This document shows, piece by piece, positions 1-6,692 of a DNA stretch of 8,019 nucleotides (position 1 is its first letter; each line of letters starts with the position of its first letter). The translations under genes were made by a program, and so were the position numbers. The DNA lies in NCBI GenBank assembly GCA_031281685.1, contig JAITFA010000169.1:1-8019 (forward strand). The letters run 5' to 3'. The notes under the pieces were generated by a model that saw only the letters and a list, made by a program, of their open reading frames with translations, was not told the origin of the DNA and did no database searches. Source of the DNA: Treponema sp. (GTDB taxonomy: Bacteria > Spirochaetota > Spirochaetia > Treponematales > Breznakiellaceae).

Positions 1-47
1 CAGGGCAATTACCCTTTAATCTCTGTACACCAATAGTAGCGGAGACG

Positions 48-536
48 TTACTGCTGATCGTACTGTTGGGTTTCGTTGTAGACATATTCAAGGCTGATGC
101 CGGCGGCCTTGAACATTGCCTCGGAGTCGTTGGCGTCGTGGTAACGGCGCTGGCAGACGACTCGTGTGATGCCGCAGTTGATGATGAGCATGGCACAGGT
201 GCGGCACGGCGTCATGCGGCAGTAGAGCGTCGCGCCAGCAATAGCAATGCCGCGCTTTGCCGCCTGACAGATCGCGTTCTGCTCGGCGTGTACCGTCCGC
301 ACACAGTGCGTGGTAACACTACCGTCCTCGTGGAGCATCTTCTTGAACTGATGGCCAACTTCGTCACAGTGCGGTAGACCAGCTGGTGCGCCAACATAGC
401 CCGTAACCAGAATCTGATTATCCTTGGCTATGACACAGCCAGAACGCCCGCGGTCACAAGTTGCGCGCTTGGCAATGGCGTTGCACACTTCCATAAAGTA
501 TTCGTCCCAAGAGGGGCGCTTATAAACATCGCTCAT
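48..536 (-). CDS. dCMP deaminase (ComEB/deoxycytidylate deaminase family)
   Basis: Predicted cytosolic zinc enzyme that deaminates dCMP to dUMP, the substrate for thymidylate synthesis. The 162-residue protein has the full cytidine/deoxycytidylate deaminase signature. HAE lies at residues 83-85, with H83 as zinc ligand and E85 as proton shuttle. PCRTC lies at 110-114, with C111 and C114 as the other zinc ligands. Upstream, GYVGAPAG (46-53) followed by LPHCDEVGH matches the segment that forms part of the nucleotide/allosteric site in dCMP deaminases; most members I recall have GYNG, but GYVG is familiar in the roughly 160-residue subfamily. Length fits a complete single-domain enzyme. The start ATG overlaps the stop of the upstream gene by one base (TGATG) and has a strong GAGGAGG ribosome site 7 nt before it, so translation is probably coupled. 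The stop TAA is at 48-50. Family members can be activated by dCTP and inhibited by dTTP; that is not readable here. The broader COG name ComEB is historical and need not imply a competence role. Confidence 0.93.
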   Translation of the reverse strand: MSDVYKRPSWDEYFMEVCNAIAKRATCDRGRSGCVIAKDNQILVTGYVGAPAGLPHCDEVGHQFKKMLHEDGSVTTHCVRTVHAEQNAICQAAKRGIAIAGATLYCRMTPCRTCAMLIINCGITRVVCQRRYHDANDSEAMFKAAGISLEYVYNETQQYDQQ

Positions 537-1519
537 CAGTCGTCCTCCTCGATCATACCGGGACAGCCGCTCAACTCAAAGGTAATGCGGTATTTAAGGT
601 AGATTTCCTCCAGCGTCTGTTTGGGACCGGGCGCGGAGATACGTTTGCGGAACAGCGCCGCATCGCGCCGGTCAATGTAAAAATCGTAGAAGGCACGCGG
701 CCCCGCGCCTTTGATGATGCCGTAGCTACTCTGCCCGATGTATGAACGTACTTCCTCGCTACTGACGGCGGAAAGGCCGAAACGCTCCAGCCACGTCCGC
801 ACACTGTTGATCTCCTCGTAGGAAAGACCGAACAAAAACTCCTCCAGCGCCCACTGAGTCTCGTCCTCAACGCTTTCCTCAACCAGAAAGTGCTGCCAGT
901 CCTTCTTCATATCCATTGAGATGCGGATCAGTTCACTTGTGCCGTTCATGGTACCGAACACCGGCGGCGTAGCGTCGCGGGCGATCCAGAGCGCCTGAAG
1001 CGCGGGAAAGTGGTGAGCGGAGCGCAGGTCTTTGCCATTGTCCCAGAGCGCGATAAGGTCTTGTGCGAGTATAAACTTGGTATCGAAGGAAAAATCCGGG
1101 TCTTCAAGGCAAGAGAAGTACACGTCCTCCGCTAGGAGTGTGCATATAATAGAAAAGAGTATACTTCGCAGAGGTACTGAGAATGCCTGTATGTCCTCTA
1201 CCAGTATTGCCAGCATGGAAAAAGACTGGAACTTGGTAACGAGAAAGCCGCGCACCGCCACGACCCGCGCTGGAATATGCAGGAGGTGAGATGAGGGCTT
1301 AAAATGTAAAAGTGAGTCCACGAGGTCTTCCTCAGTGCGTAGCGACCCGCGCAGAATCTGGGTAGAGTGTATTGATGGATACTGGCTAATCGCCTCACCC
1401 AACTGTTGTAGACAGCGGAAGCGTTCCCGTACCACCTTGCTTTCTTCGGGGTAGGCGCTATCAAGATACGTCTGAATGTCTTCAACGAGGCGCACTTCGT
1501 CTTCTTTCAAGATTAACAT
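536..1519 (-). CDS. Conserved-looking protein of unknown function, 327 residues
   Basis: I do not recognise the family. From the chosen start (MLILKEDEVRLVEDIQ) the protein is soluble and acidic with a helical look. It has no signal peptide; a hydrophobic patch around residues 125-145 (PLRSILFSIICTLLAED) is broken by charges and is probably a buried helix, not a membrane anchor. The C-terminal third is rich in aromatic and basic residues (for example AFYDFYIDRRDAALFRKR) and ends in an acidic EEDD tail. No nucleotide-binding, zinc or DNA-binding motif is apparent. The frame stays open up to 1693, but the ATG at 1519 is preferred: AAGGGA lies 4 nt before it, and the extra 58 codons fall in AT-rich sequence with intergenic composition. 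It is the first gene of a two-gene unit, overlapping the dCMP deaminase by one base and divergent from the V-ATPase operon. A link to nucleotide metabolism is only guilt by association. That the gene is real is well supported by length, composition and coupling; its function is unknown. Confidence 0.72.
   Translation of the reverse strand: MLILKEDEVRLVEDIQTYLDSAYPEESKVVRERFRCLQQLGEAISQYPSIHSTQILRGSLRTEEDLVDSLLHFKPSSHLLHIPARVVAVRGFLVTKFQSFSMLAILVEDIQAFSVPLRSILFSIICTLLAEDVYFSCLEDPDFSFDTKFILAQDLIALWDNGKDLRSAHHFPALQALWIARDATPPVFGTMNGTSELIRISMDMKKDWQHFLVEESVEDETQWALEEFLFGLSYEEINSVRTWLERFGLSAVSSEEVRSYIGQSSYGIIKGAGPRAFYDFYIDRRDAALFRKRISAPGPKQTLEEIYLKYRITFELSGCPGMIEEDD
544..550 (-). promoter_or_regulatory. 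Ribosome-binding site of the dCMP deaminase gene
   Basis: On the minus strand GAGGAGG lies 7 nt before the ATG at 536. It sits inside the last codons of the upstream gene, where it also encodes part of the acidic EEDD tail of that protein. It supports the start chosen for the deaminase and indicates translational coupling. Confidence 0.75.
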
Positions 1520-1523
1520 AGTG

Positions 1524-1529
1524 TCCCTT
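1524..1529 (-). promoter_or_regulatory. Ribosome-binding site deciding the 1519 start
   Basis: Read on the minus strand, AAGGGA (within GGAAAGGGA) sits 4 nt before the ATG at 1519. The spacing is short but usable. No comparable site precedes the upstream in-frame ATG at 1693, so this element favours the shorter 327-residue product. Confidence 0.5.
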
Positions 1530-1732
1530 TCCGAGGGAATGCTTAAAGAAAATTCTTTAGAAAACTTTTTAATTCTAAGAATATAAGTAGATACGCTACC
1601 GGCACCATTGCCAACGCGATCTCTAAAAGCGCTTTCTTTATAAAAGCTATCTCCTATATCGGAATATATCAATGCGTAACGGAAGCAATGCAACGATAGA
1701 TACTAAATTATATAAAAACTATAGAATAGGGC

Positions 1733-1762
1733 TTGAACAAACTGTACTATCTTTATTAAGAT
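1733..1762 (+). promoter_or_regulatory. Possible promoter of the V-ATPase operon
   Basis: Candidate sigma-70 type promoter: -35 TTGAAC (1733-1738), 18-nt spacer, -10 TAAGAT (1757-1762, 4 of 6 consensus bases, including the first two and the last). Transcription would begin near 1769, leaving a leader of about 17 nt that holds the ribosome site. Alternatives are a -10 TAGAAT at 1722-1727 (5 of 6, but no good -35), which would put the inverted repeat in the leader, and TATAAC at 1765-1770, which leaves almost no leader. A promoter must lie in this region; which element is used is uncertain. Confidence 0.3.
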
Positions 1763-1766
1763 AGTA
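1745..1766. repeat. Perfect 9-bp inverted repeat upstream of atpE
   Basis: TACTATCTT, a 4-nt centre TATT, then AAGATAGTA: all nine pairs match. It ends 8 bp before the atpE ribosome site and 20 bp before the start codon. The arms are AT-rich, so an RNA hairpin would be only moderately stable and there is no following U-run, which argues against a terminator. It overlaps the candidate -10 element, so a repressor or activator operator is one plausible role; a leader hairpin is another if transcription starts further upstream. Confidence 0.6.
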
Positions 1767-1773
1767 TAACGAT

Positions 1774-1782
1774 AAAGAGGAG
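1774..1782 (+). promoter_or_regulatory. Ribosome-binding site of atpE
   Basis: AAAGAGGAG lies immediately before the atpE ATG at 1786, with only a 3-nt gap (TGT) after the last G. The purine run is strong although the spacing is short, and no better in-frame start is available downstream near the conserved N-terminus. Confidence 0.65.
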
Positions 1783-1785
1783 TGT

Positions 1786-2427
1786 ATGGACATTCAACTT
1801 CAGGAATTGATCGATAGGATAAAAAAGGACGGGATTGAGGGCGCGGCAACCGAGGCCGCTAAACTCAAGTCTCAGGCCGAGGGCGAGGCTAAGCGTATCA
1901 TCGAGGCCGCGCAGAAAGAAGCGGACGCCATCATCGTCAAAAGCAAGGCTGACGCCGAGCGCTCAGAGAAAGCTGGCGTTGCGGCGCTAGAGCAGGCGTC
2001 ACGGAACCTTGTATTGGCATTCAAGGCGGAAATCACGGCGTTGCTGGAGAAGATTGTGGCGAGAGATCTCGCCACATCCTATACCGAGGATACCCTGAAA
2101 GCGACGCTCCCTGAGATTTTGAAGGCTTGGGCAAGCAAGGGCGGCGAAACGCTGGACATCATTGTCAGCGAGGCGGACCTCAAGAAGCTCCATGGCTGGT
2201 TCAATGAGCAACTCAGCGCTGAACTGAAAAAAGGCGTTGAACTTAAATCGGACCGGAAACTGGGCGCGGGTTTTCGTATCGCCAACAAAGATGGTTCCGC
2301 TTACTACGACTTCTCCGCCGAGTCGGTTGCGGAACTGCTCTCCGCCTACCTTAACCCTCGGCTGGCGGCGATCCTTAGTAGCGCTGTAAACGTCGGCAAC
2401 AAAGTTGCTGATTCTGCGGGAATCTAA
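1786..2427 (+). CDS. atpE: V-type ATP synthase/ATPase subunit E
   Basis: Peripheral-stalk subunit that holds the catalytic A3B3 head to the membrane stator I and resists rotor torque. The 213-residue length is normal for the family. Residues about 1-95 form an Ala/Lys/Glu-rich coiled-coil helix (for example EAAKLKSQAEGEAKRIIEAA), which in known complexes pairs with a second stalk subunit (G/H). Residues about 100-200 form the globular C-terminal domain, with TLDIIVSEADLKKL and the typical GAGFRIANKDGSAYYDFS segment. It is the first gene of the operon, 3 nt upstream of the DUF2764 gene, as in treponemes and chlamydiae. The partner G/H subunit is not encoded among the genes seen here. No oddity in the reading frame. 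Confidence 0.92.
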   Translation: MDIQLQELIDRIKKDGIEGAATEAAKLKSQAEGEAKRIIEAAQKEADAIIVKSKADAERSEKAGVAALEQASRNLVLAFKAEITALLEKIVARDLATSYTEDTLKATLPEILKAWASKGGETLDIIVSEADLKKLHGWFNEQLSAELKKGVELKSDRKLGAGFRIANKDGSAYYDFSAESVAELLSAYLNPRLAAILSSAVNVGNKVADSAGI

Positions 2428-2430
2428 GCG

Positions 2431-3009
2431 GTGGCTTATTATTATCTGGCCGCCCAGCTTCCCTATCTGGTCTATGGACAGCAGCCGCCTATGTCTTCAC
2501 AGACGTTTAGAGTGCTTTGCGCCTATACGCTCAGTAGTGGAGACGCGGCTCTGCTTGACGGGTGTTCTCTAGACCCGGAACATGGTGTTGACCAAGAAAA
2601 AAGTTACGCGGAACCACCCACGTCTACTTCGTCGCGTTTTATCAATGAATGGCGAGTTTGGGAGCGCACCCTGCGCCTCAATCTCGCACGGTATCGCGCC
2701 CAGAAGCAGGACAATGGCGTGTCGATAGAGCCGCCGGACTCTCCGGCTGACGCGGCGCTGGCGGCAAAGGCTGCTTTCGCGTTGGAATCGCCGCTGGAAG
2801 CCGAGCTGTTCATCGATCAGGCGAGGTGGAATGCTATCGAGGCCATGCAGGGACTGGACTCATTCAGTGTTAATACGATATATGCCTATCTTCTCAAGCT
2901 GCTCCTCATGGAACGAAGGGCTGCGTTCAAGGTTGAAGAGGGCTTCGCGGAATACAAGGGGCTTTATGACGCTATTCTGGCGTCCGCCTCAAAAGGTGTG
3001 GAGAAATAG
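2431..3009 (+). CDS. DUF2764 family protein of the V-ATPase operon
   Basis: A 192-residue protein that matches what I know of DUF2764, a family found in the V-ATPase operons of spirochaetes, chlamydiae and Bacteroidetes between subunits E and A. The start is a GTG 3 nt after the atpE stop. It is chosen because the family begins almost at once with the YYYL-x3-LPY-type motif (residues 3-11 here), and the next ATG (residue 21) would remove it. Two helical conserved-looking blocks follow: FINEWRVWERTLRLNLARYR (70-89), and a C-terminal block about 121-185 with FIDQARWNAIEAM, NTIYAYLLKLLLMERR and a final Tyr-rich helix. There is no signal peptide or membrane segment. The ribosome site is weak (GGGAA, 8 nt before the start), so coupling to atpE translation is likely. 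Function is not established to my knowledge. Because this operon type lacks a recognisable C (d) or F subunit, a connecting role between rotor shaft and proteolipid ring is a reasonable inference, not proven. Confidence 0.82.
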   Translation: MAYYYLAAQLPYLVYGQQPPMSSQTFRVLCAYTLSSGDAALLDGCSLDPEHGVDQEKSYAEPPTSTSSRFINEWRVWERTLRLNLARYRAQKQDNGVSIEPPDSPADAALAAKAAFALESPLEAELFIDQARWNAIEAMQGLDSFSVNTIYAYLLKLLLMERRAAFKVEEGFAEYKGLYDAILASASKGVEK

Positions 3010-3012
3010 CAA

Positions 3013-4773
3013 ATGACCGGAACTAAAGGAAGAATTGTCGCCGTTAACGGCAATATGGTGAGCGTCCGCTTTGACAGTGCCGTCTCCATGAATGAAGTCG
3101 GCTACGTCAAGGTTGAGGACAAAAGGCTCAAGAGCGAGGTTATCCGTGTTCGGGGCGATATATCCCAGATGCAGGTGTTCGAGATAACCAAGGGGATCGC
3201 TATCGGAGACGAGGTTGAGTTTTCAGGGAACATGCTGGCAGTTGAACTGGGTCCAGGGCTTCTGGGTCAGGTCTACGACGGTCTGCAAAACCCCCTGCCT
3301 AAACTGGCCGAAACCGCCGGATACTTTTTGGAGAGGGGGATTTATCTTGATCCCCTGTCGGACAACCTCAAGTGGGATTTCACACCCGTAGCAAAGGTCG
3401 GTGACCATGTGGAACGCGCCGATACGCTGGGAACTGTGCCAGAAGGTGCCTTTACCCACCGTATTATGGTGCCATTTACCATGTATGGCTCGTATACCGT
3501 TTCATCAATAAAAGCAGCGGGTTCATACACGATACGCGAGACCATCGCGGAACTGAGCGATGGTAAGGGTAACACAATTCCTGTAACAATGACATTTCAC
3601 TGGCCAGTGAAGCGCGCAATTGACTGTTACGAGGAACGGCTCAAGCCGGAAGACCCGATGTTGACGAAGCTCCGGCTCATCGACACCTTTTTCCCTGTGG
3701 CGCGTGGCGGAACCTACTGTATACCCGGACCATTCGGCGCGGGCAAGACCGTTATCCAGCACGTTACGAGTCGTAACGCGGATGTGGATATTGTGATCGT
3801 TGCGGCCTGTGGCGAGCGCGCTGGTGAGGTTGTGGAAACCCTCAAAGAGTTCCCGGAACTTATCGATCCCAAAACAGGCCGTTCCCTTATGGAACGCACC
3901 GTGATCATCTGTAACACATCGTCCATGCCTGTCGCGGCGCGTGAAGCATCGGTGTACACAGCGGTAACGCTTGCCGAATACTACCGACAGATGGGCTTGC
4001 ACATTCTCTTGCTGGCCGACTCAACAAGCCGCTGGGCGCAGGCCATGCGCGAAATGTCAGGACGCCTAGAAGAAATTCCTGGAGAGGAGGCTTTTCCCGC
4101 CTACCTTGAATCAACCATTGCCAGCTTTTACGAGCGGGCAGGTCTGGTACGGCTCAAGGACGGGGCGCTTGGGTCGGTTACCATCGGTGGCACGGTTAGT
4201 CCCGCTGGCGGTAACTTCGAGGAGCCGGTAACGCAGGCCACGTTGAAAGTCGTGGGCGCGTTTCATGGACTGTCGCGTGAGCGTTCCGATGCCCGCAAGT
4301 ACCCGGCTATTCACCCGCTGGATTCGTGGTCAAAGTACAAAAGCACGATTGACCCAAAGCGCGTACGGTACGCTTACGGTTTTATCCGTCGTGGGAGCGA
4401 GATCGAGCAAATGATGAAAGTCGTGGGTGAGGAGGGAACGAGCCTTGATGACTACATCGTGTACCTCAAGGGCGATTTCCTTGACGCGGTGTATATGCAG
4501 CAGGATTCATTTAATCCGGTTGACTCTGCGGTCAGTCCTGAGCGACAGAATCACATCTTCCTTGTCATTCTGCAAATTCTGGGGACAAAGCTTGCTTTCA
4601 CAGAGAAAGCTGAGGCGCGTACATGGTTTAACCATCTGCGGCAGAAGTTCCTGGATTACAATGGCACGCCTTGGAAGTGTGAGGAGTTTGAGCTTCTTGA
4701 AAAAGATATCACAGACGCGGTGGCCGAGCGTTCCCAGGGTCTGGATAAGATAGTGGAAAAACTTTTGGCATAG
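3013..4773 (+). CDS. atpA: V-type ATP synthase/ATPase catalytic subunit A
   Basis: Catalytic subunit of the A3B3 head, which hydrolyses or synthesises ATP coupled to ion movement. At 586 residues it is full length. An N-terminal beta-barrel (about 1-70) is followed by the A-specific insertion or bulge domain (about 110-190). Then comes the nucleotide-binding core with Walker A GPFGAGKT (239-246, K245), the catalytic glutamate E268 in ACGERAGEVVE, and a Walker B strand LLLADS with D336. The signature SGRLEEIPGEEAFPAYLEST follows, then a helical C-terminal domain. The GERAGEVVE form instead of GERGNEM is what I associate with the treponemal/chlamydial/Bacteroidetes branch. It begins 3 nt after the DUF2764 stop, with GGAG at 3000-3003 as ribosome site. 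It shows no frame break and no intein. Confidence 0.97.
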   Translation: MTGTKGRIVAVNGNMVSVRFDSAVSMNEVGYVKVEDKRLKSEVIRVRGDISQMQVFEITKGIAIGDEVEFSGNMLAVELGPGLLGQVYDGLQNPLPKLAETAGYFLERGIYLDPLSDNLKWDFTPVAKVGDHVERADTLGTVPEGAFTHRIMVPFTMYGSYTVSSIKAAGSYTIRETIAELSDGKGNTIPVTMTFHWPVKRAIDCYEERLKPEDPMLTKLRLIDTFFPVARGGTYCIPGPFGAGKTVIQHVTSRNADVDIVIVAACGERAGEVVETLKEFPELIDPKTGRSLMERTVIICNTSSMPVAAREASVYTAVTLAEYYRQMGLHILLLADSTSRWAQAMREMSGRLEEIPGEEAFPAYLESTIASFYERAGLVRLKDGALGSVTIGGTVSPAGGNFEEPVTQATLKVVGAFHGLSRERSDARKYPAIHPLDSWSKYKSTIDPKRVRYAYGFIRRGSEIEQMMKVVGEEGTSLDDYIVYLKGDFLDAVYMQQDSFNPVDSAVSPERQNHIFLVILQILGTKLAFTEKAEARTWFNHLRQKFLDYNGTPWKCEEFELLEKDITDAVAERSQGLDKIVEKLLA

Positions 4774-4783
4774 GGTGGCATAG

Positions 4784-6082
4784 ATGAAAAAGGTATATAG
4801 CAAGATAGAATCCATCACCGGTAGCGTTATTACGGTGAAAGCCGAGGGTATCCGCTACGGCGACCTCGCGGAAGTTGACACCGCTTTCGGCACGTCCCTT
4901 GCCGAGGTAAACCGGCTGGAAAACGACATCGTTTCCCTGCAAGTGTTCGCGGGCGGGCGCGGTATCTCTACCGGCGACACGGTGCGCTTCCTCGGACACC
5001 CCATGCAGGTCTCGTTCTCTGACAACCTCATGGGGCGCGTGTTCTCCGGTTCAGGCGCTCCACGCGACAGGGGGCCGGCGCTCCACGAGAATCTGATCCC
5101 CATTGGTGGGCCGTCGGTGAATCCCGCACAGCGCATCATCCCACGTCGCATGATCCGTACCGGTATCCCCATGATCGACATGTTTAACACGCTGGTCGTT
5201 TCCCAGAAACTGCCAATCTTCTCGGTATCTGGCGAGCCGTACAACGAACTCTTGGCGCGTATCGCAATGCAGGCGGAGGTTGACGTTATCATTTTAGGCG
5301 GCATGGGTCTCAAGTATGACGACTACCTGTTCTTCAAAGATACACTGGAGGAAGGGGGCGCGCTTTCCCGCACCGTGATGTTTGTGCATACGGCGAGCGA
5401 CCCCACTGTCGAGTGCCTCATGATCCCCGATATGTCGCTGGCGGTTGCCGAGCAGTTCGCCTTGCAGGGCAAGGATGTGCTGGTACTCTTGACTGACATG
5501 ACGAACTTCGCCGACGCCATGAAAGAAATCTCCATTATACAGGAGCAGGTTCCGTCAAACCGTGGTTACCCAGGCGACCTTTACAGCCAGCTCGCGTCCC
5601 GTTACGAAAAAGCGGTTGACTTCGATACCGCTGGTTCCATCACCGTTCTAGGCGTAACCACAATGCCTGGCGACGACGTAACCCATCCGGTACCGGATAA
5701 CACAGGTTATATCACCGAAGGCCAGTACTACCTGAAGAACGGGCGTATTGAGCCGTTTGGTTCGTTGTCGCGCTTAAAACAGCAGGTAAACAACAAGACC
5801 CGCAAGGACCACCGCGCTCTCATGGACGGTATGATTCGGCTCTACGCCGCGTACAAGGATACGCTTGAGAAAAAGTCCATGGGCTTTATGATGACCAACT
5901 GGGATGAGAAGCTCCTTAAATACGGCGAGCACTTTGAAAGCAAGATGATGGACCTTTCGGTTAACATCCCTCTGGAACACGCCCTGGACCAAGGTTGGGA
6001 AATCCTCGCCGATTGCTTCATACCAGAAGAAACCGGCCTGCGGACGGAACTAATCAGCCAGTTCTGGCCCAAGAAGAACTGA
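4784..6082 (+). CDS. atpB: V-type ATP synthase/ATPase regulatory subunit B
   Basis: Non-catalytic partner of A in the hexameric head. Its 432 residues cover an N-terminal beta-barrel (about 1-70), a nucleotide-binding-like core, and a C-terminal helical domain. The P-loop position is degenerate, [15 protein letters not shown] (around residue 150), with no GKT, as expected of B; canonical B subunits have GSGLPHNE here, so this is a branch variant. Further support comes from [15 protein letters not shown], the [18 protein letters not shown] segment, and the arginine finger R330 in SLSRLKQQ, which completes the catalytic site of the neighbouring A subunit. A ribosome site GGGTGG (4773-4778) lies 5 nt before the ATG, and the gap to atpA is 10 nt. 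The reading frame is intact. Confidence 0.97.
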   Translation: MKKVYSKIESITGSVITVKAEGIRYGDLAEVDTAFGTSLAEVNRLENDIVSLQVFAGGRGISTGDTVRFLGHPMQVSFSDNLMGRVFSGSGAPRDRGPALHENLIPIGGPSVNPAQRIIPRRMIRTGIPMIDMFNTLVVSQKLPIFSVSGEPYNELLARIAMQAEVDVIILGGMGLKYDDYLFFKDTLEEGGALSRTVMFVHTASDPTVECLMIPDMSLAVAEQFALQGKDVLVLLTDMTNFADAMKEISIIQEQVPSNRGYPGDLYSQLASRYEKAVDFDTAGSITVLGVTTMPGDDVTHPVPDNTGYITEGQYYLKNGRIEPFGSLSRLKQQVNNKTRKDHRALMDGMIRLYAAYKDTLEKKSMGFMMTNWDEKLLKYGEHFESKMMDLSVNIPLEHALDQGWEILADCFIPEETGLRTELISQFWPKKN

Positions 6083-6089
6083 GGTCGCC

Positions 6090-6692
6090 ATGGCAAAGAT
6101 CAAGCTGACGAAGAATGAGCTTAAAAAGCAGAAAGATTCGCTGAAAATGTTTCAGCGTTATCTGCCTACGCTCATGCTCAAAAAACAACAGCTTCAAGCG
6201 GAGATCAGAATCACAGAGTTGCGCATCAAAGAACTGCTCGACGAAAAAAAGCGGATCGATGAAACCTTCAAGGCATGGATCGCGGTCTACGGCGAGAAGG
6301 GCTTTTTCACCCCCGATATACTCCGAATCACCAGTCTGCGGACTTCTGAGGGAAACATCGCGGGCGTGACAATCCCTATCTTTCATGGCGCTGACTTTGA
6401 AACCACGCCTTACGACCTCGTCCGTACTCCGCTCTGGCTTGACGCGGCTGTGGAGCGCATGAAGCAGGTACTCTTGCTTGACCTTGAGGCGCAGACCCTT
6501 GAGGAACAGCGTAAGCGGCTGGAGCATGAGCTGCGGGTAACGACTCAGCGAGTCAACCTTTTTGAGAAGATCAAAATTCCCGAAACTACAGGGAATATCA
6601 AAAAAATTCAGGTATACCTCGGTGATCAGCAGACTGCGGCAGTGGTTCGCGGCAAGATCGCCAAGCGTGGTATGCAGAGGGTTGCCCAATGA
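6090..6692 (+). CDS. atpD: V-type ATP synthase/ATPase subunit D (central rotor shaft)
   Basis: Long antiparallel coiled coil that turns inside the A3B3 head and passes torque to or from the membrane ring. The 200-residue protein shows the typical N-terminal helix (KLTKNELKKQKDSLKMFQRYLPTLMLKKQQLQ, about 5-36) and a variable middle. The C-terminal helix ends in TQRVNLFEKIKIPET and the highly conserved LGDQQTAAVVRGKIAK near the end. It starts 7 nt after atpB with a GAGG ribosome site overlapping the atpB stop, and its own stop overlaps the atpI start (ATGA). In other V-ATPases D pairs with F, but no F gene is visible here. Confidence 0.96.
   Translation: MAKIKLTKNELKKQKDSLKMFQRYLPTLMLKKQQLQAEIRITELRIKELLDEKKRIDETFKAWIAVYGEKGFFTPDILRITSLRTSEGNIAGVTIPIFHGADFETTPYDLVRTPLWLDAAVERMKQVLLLDLEAQTLEEQRKRLEHELRVTTQRVNLFEKIKIPETTGNIKKIQVYLGDQQTAAVVRGKIAKRGMQRVAQ
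6677..6681 (+). promoter_or_regulatory. Ribosome-binding site of atpI
   Basis: GAGGG inside the last codons of atpD lies 7 nt before the ATG at 6689. It supports the overlapping start over the later in-frame ATG at 6701, which has no purine-rich element at a proper distance. Confidence 0.6.

Larger units (their letters stand above)
1520..1785. other. AT-rich divergent intergenic region
   Basis: This 266-bp stretch separates the leftward unknown-protein/dCMP deaminase unit from the rightward V-ATPase operon. It is the only long non-coding interval in the window. Base composition falls clearly compared with both flanks, most of all from about 1695 to 1785. It must carry the promoters of both units. 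Visible small structures are a 10-bp palindrome AAAGCGCTTT at 1626-1635 and a perfect 9-bp inverted repeat at 1745-1766. I see no tRNA, riboswitch or credible small gene in it. Confidence 0.7.

Noticed and set aside
2..15. Possible terminator hairpin after the dCMP deaminase gene (AGGG, 6-nt loop, CCCT)
   Set aside because: The stem is only 4 bp, and the sequence after it on the minus strand lies outside the window, so a T-run cannot be seen. Not enough to call.
66..377. Plus-strand frame opposite the dCMP deaminase
   Set aside because: The minus-strand frame holds the complete HAE and PCxxC zinc motifs; the opposite frame has nothing recognisable.
1575..1615. Possible minus-strand promoter (TTGGCA followed downstream by TATATT)
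   Set aside because: The spacer to TATATT is 23 nt and the hexamer at 17 nt is poor, so no convincing promoter could be assigned for the leftward unit.
1626..1635. Palindrome AAAGCGCTTT in the intergenic region
   Set aside because: Ten bases with no spacer, no second copy and no position relative to a clear promoter; it is likely chance.
3523..4002. Antisense open frame of 159 codons within atpA
   Set aside because: It lies opposite the Walker A and catalytic region of subunit A. No ribosome site or motif supports it.
4855..5313. Antisense open frame of 152 codons within atpB
   Set aside because: It lies opposite conserved subunit B coding sequence and has low-complexity Ser/Arg/Pro-rich composition typical of shadow frames.
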